Assembly (NCBI GenBank): GCA_030141605.1
Contig: JAQGDQ010000044.1
Location: 1-50,000, forward strand
Length of the DNA: 50,000 nucleotides
Source: Tubiluchus corallicola
Lineage: Eukaryota; Priapulida; Priapulimorpha; Priapulimorphida; Tubiluchidae
Reading direction: 5' to 3'
The notes below the pieces were generated by a model. It did not search any database and was not told the DNA's origin. It was given only the letters and a program-made list of their open reading frames with translations. The stretch's first letter is position 1. The number at the start of each line of letters is the position of its first letter. Positions 29,041 to 43,200 of the stretch are shown here, piece after piece. The translations under genes and the position numbers were made by a program.

Positions 29041-30405
29041 ATTGAAAATGATTTCCTTGTGCTTGGAAAATGATTTTCTGATGCTTTGAAGATGATTTCC
29101 TTGTGCTTGGAAAATGATTTTCTGATGCTTTGAAGATGATTTCCTTGCGCTCTTGAAATGATTTCCTTCTTGAAATGATTTTCACAAAATTTCCTTGTGC
29201 TTGAAAATGATTTTCTGATGCTTTGAAGATGATTTCCTTGCGCTTGGAAATGATTTCCTTGTGCTTGGAAAATGATTTTCTGATGCTTTGAAGATTATTT
29301 CCTTGCACTTGGAAATGATTTCCTTGTGCTTGGAAAATGATTTTCTGATGCTTTGAAGATTATTTCCTTGTGCTTGGAAAATGATTTTCTGATGCTTTGA
29401 AGATGATTTCCTTGCGCTTGGAAATGATTTCCTTGTGCTTGGAAAATGATTTTCTGATGCTTTGAAGATGATTTCCTTGCGCTTGGAAATGATTTCCTGA
29501 CGCTTCTAAAATGATTTCATTTACGCTTGGAAATGTTTTCTAAACGCTTTGAAAAAGATTTCCCGATGCTCTGAAAATGATTTCCTTGTGCTCTGAAAAG
29601 GATTTCCCGATGCTATGAATATGATTTCCTTACGCCTGGAAATGTTTTCTAGACGCTTGAAAATGATTTCCTTACACTTGATAATGATTTTCCGACGCTT
29701 TGAAAATGATTTTCTTACGGATGAAAATGTTTTACCTATGCTAGAAAATGATTTACTGGCGCTTTGAAAAGGATTTTCTTACGGATGAAAATGTTTTACC
29801 TATGCTTGAAAATTATTTCCTGGCGCTTTGAAAATGATTTCCCGACGCTTTGAAAAGGATTTTGTTACGGATGAAAATGTTTTACCTGTGCTTGAAAATG
29901 ATTTCCTGGCGCTTTGAAAATGATTTCCCGACGCTTTGAAAAGGATTTTCTTACGGATGAAAATGTTTTACCTGTGCTTGAAAATGATTTCCTGGCGCTT
30001 TCAAAATGATTTCCTGACGCTTTGAAAATAATTTTCCTATGGATGAAAATGTTTTACCTATACTTGAAAATGATTTCCTTACGCTTGAAAATGATTTTCT
30101 TATGCTTGGAAATGTTTTCTAGACGCTTGAAAATGGTATCCTTGCGTATGAAAATGATTTCCTTATGCTCTGAAAAGGATTTCCCGATGCTGTGAAGATG
30201 ATTTCCTTACGCCTGGAAATGTTTTCTAGATGCTTGAAAATGATTTCCTTACACTTGATAATGATTTTCCGACGCTTTGAAAATGATTTTCTTGCGGATG
30301 AAAATGTTTTACCTATGCTAGAAAATGATTTACTTATGCTTGGAAATGTTTTATTAGACGCTTTGAAAATGGTATCCTTGCGTATGAAAATGATTTCGTG
30401 AACGC
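29041..30405. repeat. Degenerate 22-bp satellite array A
   Basis: About 62 monomers of about 22 bp, typical units GATTTCCTTGCGCTTGGAAA and GATTTTCTGATGCTTTGAAG. The left third (29041-29500) has a regular two-monomer 44-bp period; the right part is more diverged and contains a longer duplicated block near 29590-29720 and 30150-30320. ORFs in it are artefacts. Confidence 0.93.
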
Positions 30406-32180
30406 ACGCAGCTTAAAAACTAATTCACATTTCTGCAACTCATTTAATTCGGTTTGATTTATTCACTCTGCATTTAAAAAAAACTACATCAAAATCCTGT
30501 TATATTGGCACAGACTTTGTAAGTTTAAGGTAGCGACTTTTCCTTTAACTCTTCCTTCTCCTCGCATGTTCCACATCCGTAGGAAGTCTTACAGAAACAG
30601 GGAATGAATAAATGAATGGATAGAGGAAAAAAGAATGAAAAGCAACGAAAAGAATGAACGAATAGGCAAAACACAAAGAAAGAAAACAGCAAATGAATAA
30701 AGTAATAGTAAAAAGAACACGCTACAACGTCTGACATTTAAATTTCGCGTTTACACAGTAGATGGCGCCATGGCCTCAGCGCCGCAGTAAGTTTCCTACT
30801 TACCTGCCAAACCTGCCAAGTACAGGCTTCGCAATGCAGTAAATAGATCTACGGGAAAAGTTCGCAAACTTTCGAGTGTCAATAGGCGCCCGTGTAGCGC
30901 AAAGACCGTTGCAATACTTTAAATTAAGAAGTAACGGCAGTCTTTAATTGTTCTTAATTGCTGCTGGTCACAAAATAGACTAGTCTTGCAAAATTGTGAG
31001 ATAATAATTACGTTGTTGAACTTTGGTGTATTTACAGCCATACTATTCGCAACAGCAACGAAAGTAACTGCTGCAACGACAGAATAATAAACAGCTAGTA
31101 GCATTTATTGTGAAATACAAATTTATACAAAAGTTATAACAAGAAGCTGTTACCGCAAAGACAATTTTAACTAAATTATAAAATTTAGATCTGTAAACTA
31201 AGTTTTTTTATAGAACCCTGTAACATGAATTTATTATACGGGTATAATTGCTAGTTAGTAGTATTACAAAGCAAACATGGGGATCATTTTGACTACATTA
31301 GAATACCAACCAGAATATGGCATTTTAGCAGAACTCGACCATGTCCGACACGTCAGTCAAGTCGGATTATGCCACATTTTGATTACGTTGACACAATGTA
31401 GGCAAATTCTAGTAACTCTTTATTTGTCAAATTGCAAGTTACTCGCAACAGAGATGTTAGAATTATTCTTCGGTGAAAACCTGGACAAAACGTGATCAAA
31501 ATTTGGTCATTACCTTTATTATGTATTTATGTGCTTTGGTTTGATATTAATTTTATTGTACTTTACAACTGCATACAAACTTTAAATTTGTAGGCACAGC
31601 ACCTCATTGTAAACGAGCATATTGAGATCAATGAGTTTTTTCTACTGAATAAAAAATAAATGGAAAACATATACAGGTTTGATATACATGCCACACGTGA
31701 AGTTTAAAAAGCTTGCAGAACAAATTCTGCTAGTGCGTATACGCTAGTTTAACGCTGTACGGGAGAAAATTTATAAATATCATTCTAGAAAAATTGATGA
31801 GGTGCTGAAGTTTTTGATCCCTAAAGAAAAACTCGGAGAATAAGAAATCGGGAATTTGTATAAACTACTTCCCGCATTTAATATCACAGAAATAAGTTTC
31901 GGTTGCTAGACACTGGATGAATTCATAGCAAAAGAAATGTCTCATTATTGAGTGATATAAGACATAATGGGAATGGACGTCGAGTCTTAATCATTGAGAA
32001 TCTCACTAGAACCAGAAAATCAGTCGATAACAAAAATGTGGAGGGCAGGAATCAGAAAAGTGCTGCGTAGACTTTTTAATGGGCCTTGGAAGATCTATGT
32101 TAAAGTAAATTATTATTTAGCCGCTATTCATTTTAAAGCAGAAGAAGTAATTCCAGGAATTAGCAAGCTAGAACGGTACC
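30406..32180. other. Spacer between two satellite arrays, no supported gene
   Basis: AT-rich with short ORFs (31277-31495, 31994-32242) that have no recognisable domain. 30755-30900 is GC-richer (GATGGCGCCATGGCCTCAGC). Nothing is firm enough to call a gene. Confidence 0.35.
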
Positions 32181-33557
32181 TTGAAACTAACAAGGTACTA
32201 ATATACCGTTTGCCTGGTACTAATATACCTTTCGTGTGGTAGTAATGTACTGCTTGCCTGGTACTAATATACCGTTTACCTGGTACTAATATACCGTTAA
32301 TCTGGTACTAATAAAACCGTTTGCCTGATACTAATATACCGTTTGCCTGGTACTAATATACCGTTTGCCTGGTACTAATATACCGTTTACCTGGTACTAA
32401 TATACCGTTTGCTTGGTACTAATATACCGTTTGCCTGGTACTAATATACCGTTTACCTGGTACTAATATACCATTTACCTGGTACTAATATACCATTTAA
32501 CTGGTACTAATAAAACTGTTTGCCTGATACTAATATACCGTTTGCCTGGTACTAATATACCGTTTACCTGGTACTAATATACCGTTTGCCTGGTACTAAT
32601 ATACCATTTGCCTGGTACTAGTATAGCATTTACCTGGTACTAATATGCCGTTAACCTGGTACTAATATACCGTATACCTGGTACTAATATACCATTTACC
32701 TGGTACTAATATACCGTTTAACTGGTACTAATATACCGTTTACCTGGTACTAATATACCATTTGCCTGGTACTAATATACCATTTACCTGGTACTAATAT
32801 ACCATTTACCTGGTACTAATATACCATTTAACTGGTACTAATATACCGTTTACCTGGTACTAATATACCGTTTGCCTGGTACTAATATACCATTTACCTG
32901 GTACTAATATACCATTTACCTGATACTAATATACCATTTAACTGGTACTAGTATACCGTTTACCTGGTACTAATATACCGTTTGCCTGGTACCAATATAC
33001 CATTTACCTGGTACTAATATACGGTTTACCTGCTACTAATATACCGCTACCAGGTACTAATATACCGTTTACCTGGTACTAATATACCGTTTAACTGGTA
33101 CTAATATACCGTTAACCTGGTACTAATATACCGTTTACCTGGTACTAATATACCGTTTACCTGGTACTAATATACTGTTTGCCTGGTACTAATATACTGT
33201 TTACCTGGTACTAATATACCATTTGCCTGGTATTAATATATCGTTTGCCTGGTACTAATATACCGTTTGCCTGGTACTAATATACCATTTACCTGGTACT
33301 AATATACCATTTAACTGGTACTAATATACCGTTTACCTGGTACTAATATACCGTTTACCTGGTACTAATATACCATTTGCCTGGTATTAATATACCGTTT
33401 GCCTGGTACTAATATACCGTTTACCTGGTACTAATATACCATTTAACTGGTACTAATATACCGTTTGCCTGGTACTAATATACCGTTTACCTGGTACTAA
33501 TATACCATTTAACTGGTACTAATATACCGTTTGCCTGGTACTAATATACCGTTTTCC
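32181..33557. repeat. 22-bp satellite array B
   Basis: About 62 tandem copies of a 22-bp unit, CTGGTACTAATATACCGTTT plus two bases (GC, AC or AA). Variation is mostly at positions CCG/CCA and TTTGCC/TTTACC/TTTAAC. Each unit contains GGTA-CTAATA-TACC, a small hairpin. Much more homogeneous than array A, and unrelated in sequence. Confidence 0.96.
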
Positions 33558-33984
33558 TGCTCACAGAATTTAATATTCCAGAATTTTCACGGCGATGATT
33601 CATGTATCAGATTTACAAACTGTTTAATCTTCACCAATTAAACAATGTTTAATCTAAACATCCAGAACCAGGTACAACAGCGATTCATTTGTAAGCTTTA
33701 AAGCTTAACTAACCCTTAATACTTCATGGTGTTTTCCTTTTTCTTTTGTTTTTTCGTTTTGTTGTTATTGTTAGTTATTTTGTACTTTTTTTCTCTTAAT
33801 ATGCATTAATTAATTGAAGATAGTTTTTAAACTTCGGTATGTCATTGACGTTCTCTTAATATATCCATTCAATTTTTGATAACTTCCTGGTATTTTATTA
33901 TTCTAAGTACAGTGAAAAGTTCGATGATCTGTTTGAGTTTGTGAAGGTATATTTTTAACTTTATAATTTCAAATTTTATTTGTA

Positions 33985-34078
33985 GTTGTAACATTTTCTC
34001 AACTGCTGTAAAGCGCTTTGAGACATATTATGTAAGGCGCTTAATGAAAATAAATTTATTATTATTATTATTATATAA
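33985..34078 (+). mobile_element. 3' tail of an L2/CR1-like LINE or LINE-dependent SINE
   Basis: TGTAAAGCGCTTTGAGACAT ... AAGGCGCTTAATGAAAATAA followed by (ATT)n matches the stem-loop plus microsatellite tail common to many L2-related LINEs and their SINE partners. The arms AAGCGC / GCGCTT pair. The body upstream (33560-33980) is AT-rich and not recognisable. Confidence 0.6.
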
Positions 34079-34505
34079 TTTTCAAATTATTGTCACAGTT
34101 AATCATATTGCAATTAAATAGACCTACAGCAGCTTTTTTATCTCTTGTCACAAATGTCTCAAAAGCATCAACTCGCTTCATACAGCTGTATACTGCTCAT
34201 TTTGTGACAATGTTTGCGGATCAATCCATTTTTTGAGGTAAATGTATAAAAAACAACTTTTTTTTTTACTAATATATCAAACTAGGACCGACATCAATTA
34301 TTTGCAACACAGTTATTAATAACTATGATGCGTACCTGATATTGCAGTGTAAGATTAACCACCACCATCATCATTATCATCATCCAGGTCAATTATTAAT
34401 AACATCATTTGTTTTCGAACGCAATGTACAGATAAGTTACATAAGTGGTTCAATCAAAATAAATTAGTAAACCATTAGTAAAACTAAAAAAAATATTAAA
34501 CATTG

Positions 34506-34525
34506 ACAACAACAATAACAACAAC

Positions 34526-34595
<70 letters not shown>
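34506..34595. repeat. (CAA)n microsatellite
   Basis: Nearly perfect AAC/CAA run of about 90 bp. Confidence 0.95.
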
Positions 34596-34737
34596 AACAA
34601 GAACGGATATTATTTATATCCAAGAAGACAAAGCAATTAATTTAAAAGAGTACAACGTATTCTAACGTTTCTCTCAATTTATACTTTGACAAATAATTCC
34701 TGTTTTCAATTCAACATATACAATCTTTTGCTAAGTT

Positions 34738-34957
34738 TAATGTCGTTAGCTGCCTGGAACATAATGTCGTTAGTCGCCTAGAACATAATGTCGTTAGCTG
34801 CCTGGAACATAATGTCGTTAGCTGCCTGGAACATAATGTCGTTAGCTGCCTGGAACATAATGTCGTTAGCTGCCTGGAACATAATGTCGTTAGTCGCCTA
34901 GAACATAATGTCGTTAGCTGCCTGGAACATAATGTCGTTAGCTGCCTGGAACATAAC
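34738..34957. repeat. 24-bp minisatellite with 120-bp higher-order period
   Basis: Nine units of AATGTCGTTAGCTGCCTGGA plus ACAT. Units 2 and 7 carry the variant GTCGCCTAG in place of GCTGCCTGG, so the pattern repeats every five units (34741-34860 equals 34861-34980 except at the array end). Not a CRISPR: there are no spacers. Confidence 0.93.
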
Positions 34958-35367
34958 TCGCATCCTTTTACAATTTTGCGAGATAGTAGATGAAAATATA
35001 TAAATGCATCTTCTAGAGTAACATTATTTTATACAAGGTGAATTGTTTCCAAAGATTAGTTCTAATTATTATTCATGTTTCATAATCTCATTGATGATAA
35101 CCCCGAAGAATAATTCATATGCCTATGCATATAATTCATAAAAAAAGAAATTTCAATATGAATGTTGTGTGTCTTAATGACGATAAACTTTATCTTATGA
35201 ATTCACTTTTACAGCCATTACAATTCTGTAAAAGTTACTAGACTATCTGGGACTAGGCGTAGTTTCTACGTTACAACTAATAGAGACTTGGTTATTTTGT
35301 TTTGATTCGCGATGATTCAACTCTAAAATATCATACTGGTGTTGTCAGCAAGTATGTCACTGAAAGT
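34958..35367. other. No recognised feature
   Basis: AT-rich sequence; a short hairpin CTTTTACAG ... CTGTAAAAG lies near 35207-35233. Confidence 0.35.
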
Positions 35368-35371
35368 TTAA

Positions 35372-35988
35372 AGGAAGACAGGATGATTTTTCATATACTA
35401 CCCCATTTTCAAATCCGACAAAAAGTATACATTTTAACATAATTAATACTGCAAAAGCGTTTCTGACGATTGAATAATAGATTAAAAACTTAATTAACGG
35501 CTGGCGAGCTAAACTATTGATGACATAAGAAACTAACATAATTTTCAACAGCATAAATATTCCACGAGCGTGTTGCACGTGTTTGAGAAAGCGAAAATTG
35601 AAGTACAGTGCTACTGTAAGATATTCATTGTGTCGTACTAAAAGTTGGCAAGTTCTAAGATAAAAATTCAAATTTCAAATTTACAGCTGAGCTCAAGCAT
35701 GAGCTGTCGAACATATGCAGTTCGTCACAAACTAATACGTCTGAACTGAGAGGCACAGCACCTGTTTTTGGGCAATGCGTTTCTGAAATGCAGGCGCAAG
35801 TTTCCGTCTAACTAGAGAATGGCGAAATGCATGTACCAACGAAGAACTAGTGGCGCGAACGCGAAATTGTGTTTGTGTAGTAATAATTCTTTCACGTAAG
35901 TCATTTCTGAAAAAATAGTATGTTTCCTTTCAAAAATTTAAAGAGTAGATTGTTTTGACCTACAGTTTAAGATTGGGTCCGGTTTTCC
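35372..35988 (+). mobile_element. TTAA-flanked MITE, copy A
   Basis: Begins AGGAAGACAGGATGATTTTT after TTAA (35368-35371) and ends GGTCCGGTTTTCC before TTAA (35989-35992). The ends are imperfect inverted repeats. Shares TATACATTTTAAC, TTTTCAACAGCA, GTTGCACGTGTTTGAG and GAACTGAGAGGCACAGCACC with the other copies (39551, 44402 and, inverted, 48165-48816). Non-coding; the 104-codon minus ORF is a family-wide coincidence. Confidence 0.75.
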
Positions 35989-35992
35989 TTAA

Positions 35993-37615
35993 ACATTCTA
36001 GCAAAGAACTGATTTAAAGTTATCCTCACGTGAAATCTTTGGTTTGAACTGGAAAATAATCATTACAGACAAACTGTAATAAGCCTCATTTATCGTCATC
36101 CCGGATGCAATCTGAAGTCCTTGGATCAATTTGAAGTTAATCTGGATGTCGTAAAAAACTGAACAGTGAAAATTGAACATTGTACATCATTGGAGATATA
36201 AATTTGATCCTTTTCTCACGTCTTTGCCAGTGATTAGGTAGGTATGTTTTTTGCAAACTATTGCTATCCAATGATTACTCGATGCTTTGTGAAATCATTT
36301 TTGTCTGTACAATTGTTTTGAATTATTGTAAGGTCTTCGTTAATACGATGCAGCTCCATATACGGTAGAAGGGTTCGAAAACTTTGCTCTTCCCTTCTCC
36401 CTACACTATTCGTTGTTTTTTCATTGATATTTGATATTTATTTATTTTAGCCGTAGCATATTAATTCAATAATAAAAAGATACGGCGCAATAAAGTGGAC
36501 AGGGAGGCCTATACAAGATGAAAAGACCACAGTATAACATACAGGCCACACTATGAAGTTAGCTAACCGTCAACATTGTTACTTGTTTATGCTTCTATTG
36601 TATTGAAATTTATAACATGCAAGTAACTGTTGTGAAAATAAAATCACCGAAAATTTTAAAATCAAAAGTCTTATCTCCCCCTCGCCACACGAATCTCGCT
36701 GCGGTTTATTTTAAAAAAATGACGTAAGCTGGTGGACAGCACGAAGGCACAAAACGAAACAAACTTCTGCGGATCACTCAGAAATTTCGCTATTTTCGAC
36801 GACTAAATTTCTGTGTTTAACTATGTTTGTGTAAAAATAGTCGCGGGAACAATTACCAACAAATTCAAAGTGCTTACATAACTTTAATCCACAGGACTAT
36901 ACTCAGAATACACACATACATATTTATAGTTAAGCATGAAATTCTTGCTTACAAGGCTTCGAGCACATAGAAGATGCCGGGCGATTTACTTAACTTACCG
37001 AGTTCAGATTTAGCATGTTAAAATAATTACTTTGTTGGCGTTAGCAAGCCGAGTTGGAGATTATTATTACTGTTAGCAGGTATTCTTTACATAGTGGGCA
37101 ACAAGATTCCTCGAAAAACAAAAAATACTATAAAGGATCTCGTTTACTGTTTTGGATTGTTTTTAGTTGATAAAAGTAAATTTAGGCGCTGCTCTGAGAA
37201 AAGTTTTCTCAAACACCTGACGGCATAACTGCTTGTATTGCACGACAACCGGATGACGCCATTTTTTATTCAGAAAAACTATTAAATGAGCTCGCCCAAG
37301 CGTGAAGTGATCGCGAGTTTTAGGTTGATTTTACTAACTACACGAGGCGCTTATCACATTTTTATTGTTTAAACTTTCTAATATTTTTCTCAAATGCTGA
37401 AATAAGATTTCTCCGTAGCCTTGGCTTTTGGTTTAAGGAAACAAAACCAGCTGCCACAAAGCATTTAAACTTCTAACCGTTTCAGCTAGCTAATCTAGTA
37501 CTAACTGCCCTGCCCTAAGGATAATTCTCATTCTAACAGCCACCAATGCACTAGTAGCAGTGGATTCACTGATAAGTTCTACCCATTGCAATGTTCGACC
37601 AATTTATTTGACCAT
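35993..37615. other. No supported gene
   Basis: AT-rich intergenic sequence. The 60-codon minus-strand ORF at 35998-36180 and others have no recognised domain. Confidence 0.35.
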
Positions 37616-37620
37616 CGTCA

Positions 37621-38160
<540 letters not shown>

Positions 38161-38317
38161 ACAAAATATTAGTGTTTTAGTTTTGTGTGACTTCATACTG
38201 AAACAATCATTTATTTATGTATGAATATGTTTGTGTGAAGTTATTTGTTCAGATGAATGAGAACATAATTGTTTCTGCACAGAGTAAATGAATATCAATT
38301 AGTCATAGTTAATCGGT

Positions 38318-38385
38318 CGGTCTGTCAGTCAGTCAGTCAGTCAGCCAGCCAGCCAGCCAGCCAGTAGTCAGTCAGTCAATCAATA
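38318..38385. repeat. (CAGT)n/(CAGC)n tetranucleotide repeat
   Basis: CAGT units followed by CAGC and again CAGT. Confidence 0.9.
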
Positions 38386-39550
38386 AATCTTTTGTAGATA
38401 AAGAGAACCAGGGCCCCTGTTTCCGCATACTTTATTCATGACTGTGGAAATTAAAACTGCTCAAAGTTTGAGTATTTCAGCCTGACGATCGATTGGCGCC
38501 TGACAAGTGTGTAAACTATACTATTTTGAGCTAAAAGCCCCAGAGAAACATAATATTGCCAGCCATATGCAGTTATGGGGTTTAAGATTATGGTGGCTTG
38601 TAAAAGGAGGGCAGCCAGTTGCTCGGATTCAGTCTCCTATTATAGATGCTCTTGTGGTGGCTTCTATTAAGAATTCATCGTGCTATTTGGCATCAATTCA
38701 ATGGGGAACTTGATTGAGTGGGCTTTCAGTATGCTGTGTCTATAGATGGCTTCTCAGAATACAAGCTAATCGCCTTCATGTGCCTGGCGGATGCCAGTTT
38801 ATATATTGGATTTGGGCCATCGCATTCGAGTGCCTGCCACTATTAAGCTTGGGTGAAAACACAATAATGAGAAGGGATAGATGCAGCGACTCCTGGGAAA
38901 CCAACTTCCCAGAAAAACGTGTATTCCACGTGTGTCCCCTTTGGATGATTGAATTTGCATCAAAATTTTGTCCTGGAGACGAAGAGGCCACGTATTTTAC
39001 ATGACGGTATTATTGTTTGTTCAGCATATACAGAAAGCATTTAGTTTGTTCAGCATATTGTTTGTTCAGCAGAAAAACAGACAAGAACGCAGGACTTTCA
39101 GTGTCAAGCAGTCTAAAACAAAGTCAAGACCAGGACAGAATCACTCTCCCCGGACCTGAAGTAGCCTGGTAGTAGCGCTTGTAGTCTGTTTATGCGCAGC
39201 AGTTTTCAAAAACATCGCGTGAAATCGTTCCGCGCATAAAATTTCATTCTGAGAAATGTATCTACCACTGAGTGTCTCTTAAATTTCCATATTTATCAAG
39301 ATCTATTTCAAAATACATGAAAATAAAATTACAATTTACTTTGATTAAAGTTATAGTGATCGGTATAGGATGTTACCGAGCAAATAAAATGCTACTTTCT
39401 CCGCACGGACGATCTACATTTAATTTATTCTGAGATAATTAAATTCAACGATTGGAATTTTGTTGCACGCTTTATTACATGAAATAAATCTGGATAGCAT
39501 ACGAAATAATTTGATGCAGTTAAAGCAGAGCCATCCGAGTTTCCCTTATA
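38386..39550. other. No supported gene; low-grade ORFs
   Basis: 38507-38713 and 38714-39004 are adjacent plus-strand ORFs in a less AT-rich stretch. They may be a decayed transposon, but I recognise no domain. TTGTTCAGCATAT is duplicated near 39018 and 39048. Confidence 0.3.
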
Positions 39551-40165
39551 GGAAGACAGGATGATTTTATAATATCACATCCCATGTTGAAGCATGATAA
39601 AAAGTATATAAAAAGTATACATTTTAACTTCTATAATAATGCCAAAGCGGGCCTGATAATTAAATAAACTTAATTAATCGTGTTCGAACCCAACTAGTGA
39701 TGACATCACAAGTGAACATAGTTTTCAACAGCACAAACGTTCTTTGAATGCGATGCACGTGTTTGTGAAAGCGAAAATTGAAATACAGTGGTATTGAAAA
39801 CATTCTGTGTGATATACAAAAATTCGGCAAATTTAAAATTTGAAATTCAAATTTCAAGTTTAGCGCTGTTTTCGCGCATGAGCTCTGGAACGCGTACAGT
39901 ACACCACAACCGAACACTTCTGAACTGAGAGGTACAGCACCTGTTTTTTGTTCTATATTTTAGACGGGTGCTATAGTACTCGTCTAACTAGCGAATGGAG
40001 CGAATGGCGCGTCTAACTAGGGAATCGAGCTAACTCGAAGAACAAGCCACGAAACGCGAAATTGTGTTTGTGTGGTAATAAGTGTTTTACGTAAGCCATT
40101 TTTGAAAAAAAATAGTACGTTTCCTTTCAAAATTTATAATTTAAGATCAGGCCCGCTTTTGTTTT
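39551..40165 (+). mobile_element. TTAA-type MITE, copy B
   Basis: Same family and orientation as copy A, more diverged: AGGAAGACAGGATGATTTTA at the start, CAACTAGTGATGACATCACA, GCACGTGTTTGTGAAAGCGA, and AATTTAAGATCAGGCCCGC near the end. The left flank reads TTAT rather than TTAA. Confidence 0.68.
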
Positions 40166-40167
40166 AA

Positions 40168-40285
40168 TTGGTTCTCTCTCTCTCCCTCTCTCTCTCTTTC
40201 TCTCTTTTCATTCTCTCTCCCTCCTATCTTTCTCTCTTTTCTTTCTCTATCTACCTCTCTGTCTCTCTCTCACTAACTGTTTACT
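40168..40285. repeat. CT-rich simple sequence
   Basis: Imperfect CT run with CCCT and CTTT interruptions directly after MITE copy B. Confidence 0.85.
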
Positions 40286-40289
40286 GTCT

Positions 40290-43200
40290 CTACATTTAGC
40301 ACGAGAATTTGTACATGCTGGGGTACTTACATGAGCTTGATTATAGCCGGTGTCCCATCTCGAGAAAAACAAGGCTTACCAACAATATGACGACACTAAG
40401 CAAAAGTAGCCCACCAGCTTTTGCTTATCAAGTAAATTGTGACATAGATGACTCGCTAGTAATGGCTAAATGTGCGCAAATTTAACACCATGAATTATAT
40501 AAAGGTTGTTAAATTTGTTAACACATATTTTGTTAATGCTCGCTTTCTAGCATTTAGAAAGGCATAAAGATACTTTCAATGTCATGATGAAACACGTAGA
40601 TGAAGCATTTGAAGTTCGTACTTTTGCTTCAAAATGAGCGCTGAAATGAAAATTGTTAAGAAACATGATGCAGTTGACTTTGCGGTGGTGATATGCTGCT
40701 ACCAAAATCGATTTCAATGTTATGAAACGACTTGAAATGAAATTTCTATGACTGACATTAATAAGTTTCTCAAATTGTCATTTTCGCAATTGATAGTGGA
40801 CAGTAGGGCGACGTGCAGAAAACAAAACGTTAAATTTTTGTAAAGCTGTCAGCGTTCAAGGTTCAAAGCCTCGCGCAAATTTCAGCTATTGGGACTTAGC
40901 AGCAATTTTTTGGTTCACTGAAAATGGAACAACATGTAACATGTAACAACACGTACTATAACATCAAGGACCGGATTTTGATTTTGTACCCCCCCTGGGT
41001 TAGAGAAGCTGTGAGGCCCCTGCCCCCAACGACAATTAACAAAAGCATGAATGTTGGATTCTTGAAATCAGTTTACTTACTAACATTAAGCCCCACATAG
41101 ATGGGTGCAAGTCTAACACAACAAAAAGAGAAGAGATATTCTGATATTTACAAATTTAAAATAAGTTTTTGAAATATTAAATATAATACAAACAAATTAC
41201 GATAAACAAGTTACAGGTGTGGCAGCACCAGTGACTTAGAATAATCGACAAGGAAACAGCTCAAACGTATTATTATACAATACCTAATAATTAATTGAGC
41301 CCATTTTATAGAGATTATTCAGTATACTTCTACTCTCATTCTGTAGTAACGCGTCACAGTTAATTAATTGCACATACTGGAGGCCCGTCAGCTGGCAACT
41401 TACGGTGCACAGTAACAAAAAAATGTTCTTAAATTTCAAAAATCAGCATCAGCTATTATAAATAAACTAGGGCGTGTCACTAGCAAGACCCATTTCTTGT
41501 TCTCCCACTTGTTTATTTTTGTTTGTAGTCTAGAAATTCAAAGGCATCCTTTAGGTTTTGGCTCGTTTAAGTGACACCAGGTGGTTTTAACTACTAACAT
41601 CCGGTCTTCAAAATTTTATCCTCAAACTGTTCAAGATGACTTCCGATTCAGATGTTCATTGATCTCTGAACTTGCCGTAGTAAAAACAACTTTTAAATCA
41701 GTAACAACTCGATGTATTTGACTCACAGTGTCAACATAGTCAGGTCATACAGTCCTGTCAGTGTAGAAAAACTAATAAATGGTTTTTTCAACAAATAATA
41801 ACATCAACGAAGCAGTAAACATAGCCATAAAATTTATTCTATAGTTTGTTTGTATATATATATATAATGTTTGTTTTATTAGTAATTGTTTTATTTGTCT
41901 GCAGTGTCACTATATTTCAAAATTGAAATTGTATGTATGTCTTGTTTTTTCTAGTATCGTATGTATTTTTGGTACTAATAAATATAAAACATAAGTATGA
42001 AATATGAAAGATTCTGGCCATTTTGGCAGTCCTGGCAGAATGGATCTACTTTAGAAATTGGGGTTATTATTTCTTATAAGACATCAGTTACAAAGTCTTT
42101 TCCAATTAATTCTTATTAAAAGAATAAAAACATATATTTGCTACTGTCTAAGAGACCCTGTTAGTAGTAGTAATAAAATGCAGAAAAATGCACGCACAAA
42201 AATGTAGGTTGATACTAAAAAAATAAAAAATAACGTTTTCCTTTGAGCAGTTAATATGTTTCAGAAAAATCAAAGCAGAGAGTTAACCTCAAACTGAAAG
42301 AAAAATGCAATTCTATATTAAACCACCTTCATTTCAGTATAAAAGATTGAGAATTGGTGTTATTTGCAAAGATACAGTTGCAGTTTACTACGTAATACAA
42401 AGTAAACTACTGCTAAACTACATTTTGCTACGTAATACAGTAAACTATCCGTCTGTTGTGGGACTTCACCTATTGGCTCTACAGAATATATTTTGGAGGC
42501 TATTAATGGGGGACATCTACAGTAAACCATTTAATGATGTGCAGCTCTTGAACTAAACCGTTTTTGGGCTACATTTAAAGGACGGCACCTACTTTGTTTC
42601 TTGAATTCTTTCCGTGGAATTATCCGTTGTACGACTGACGCAGCAAAATGGACTGCCATAGTCTGATGTACTCCAATATACGACGAAAAGGCAGTGAATA
42701 TTTCTGTTTAGACGCTTACTCTGCTACACACAACCGATACCATTAATTGATATATTAATCAGCTCAACGAGATGTGGAATAAAATCATCTTCCTAGATGT
42801 TACACAAATGATCGTAAGTAACATAAATAATTTTTTCCAAGGCACCAATTAGCAGTAACCATTTATTATTCGACAATATGTTTCGCTGCAAAATTAGCAA
42901 ATTAAAGTCTTGCGCAGTTGTCAAACACTGAAATACCTACAAGTCACAAAATCGTTATTGCCAGGTAGTAAATAGTTAATATTCGTTCACAGCAATCATG
43001 TGTCCAACAATAGCGATGCACGGCTTGTATAACAAAACGAAAAACTGAGTCTTGTCAAAGAAAAACCTGCAGAATAACTCGGCAAGCGTGTTTTTTATTC
43101 GCTTCATAAATAAAGCGTAACCACTTACTACTGATTTGACAGTTACAGGGGCCACTCACTCTAAACGAACATGTCTGGAACATTGACTGTGTAGCAGAGA

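Noticed and set aside
34738-34957. CRISPR-like regular repeat
   Set aside because: Directly adjoining 24-bp units with no spacers, in a eukaryotic genome.
40975-41035. C-rich CAAGGACCGG...CCCCCCCTGGG segment and a similar CAGGACCGG...GGGGGGGG segment at 48033-48090 as transposon ends
   Set aside because: Only a few words match and no paired inverted end was found for either.
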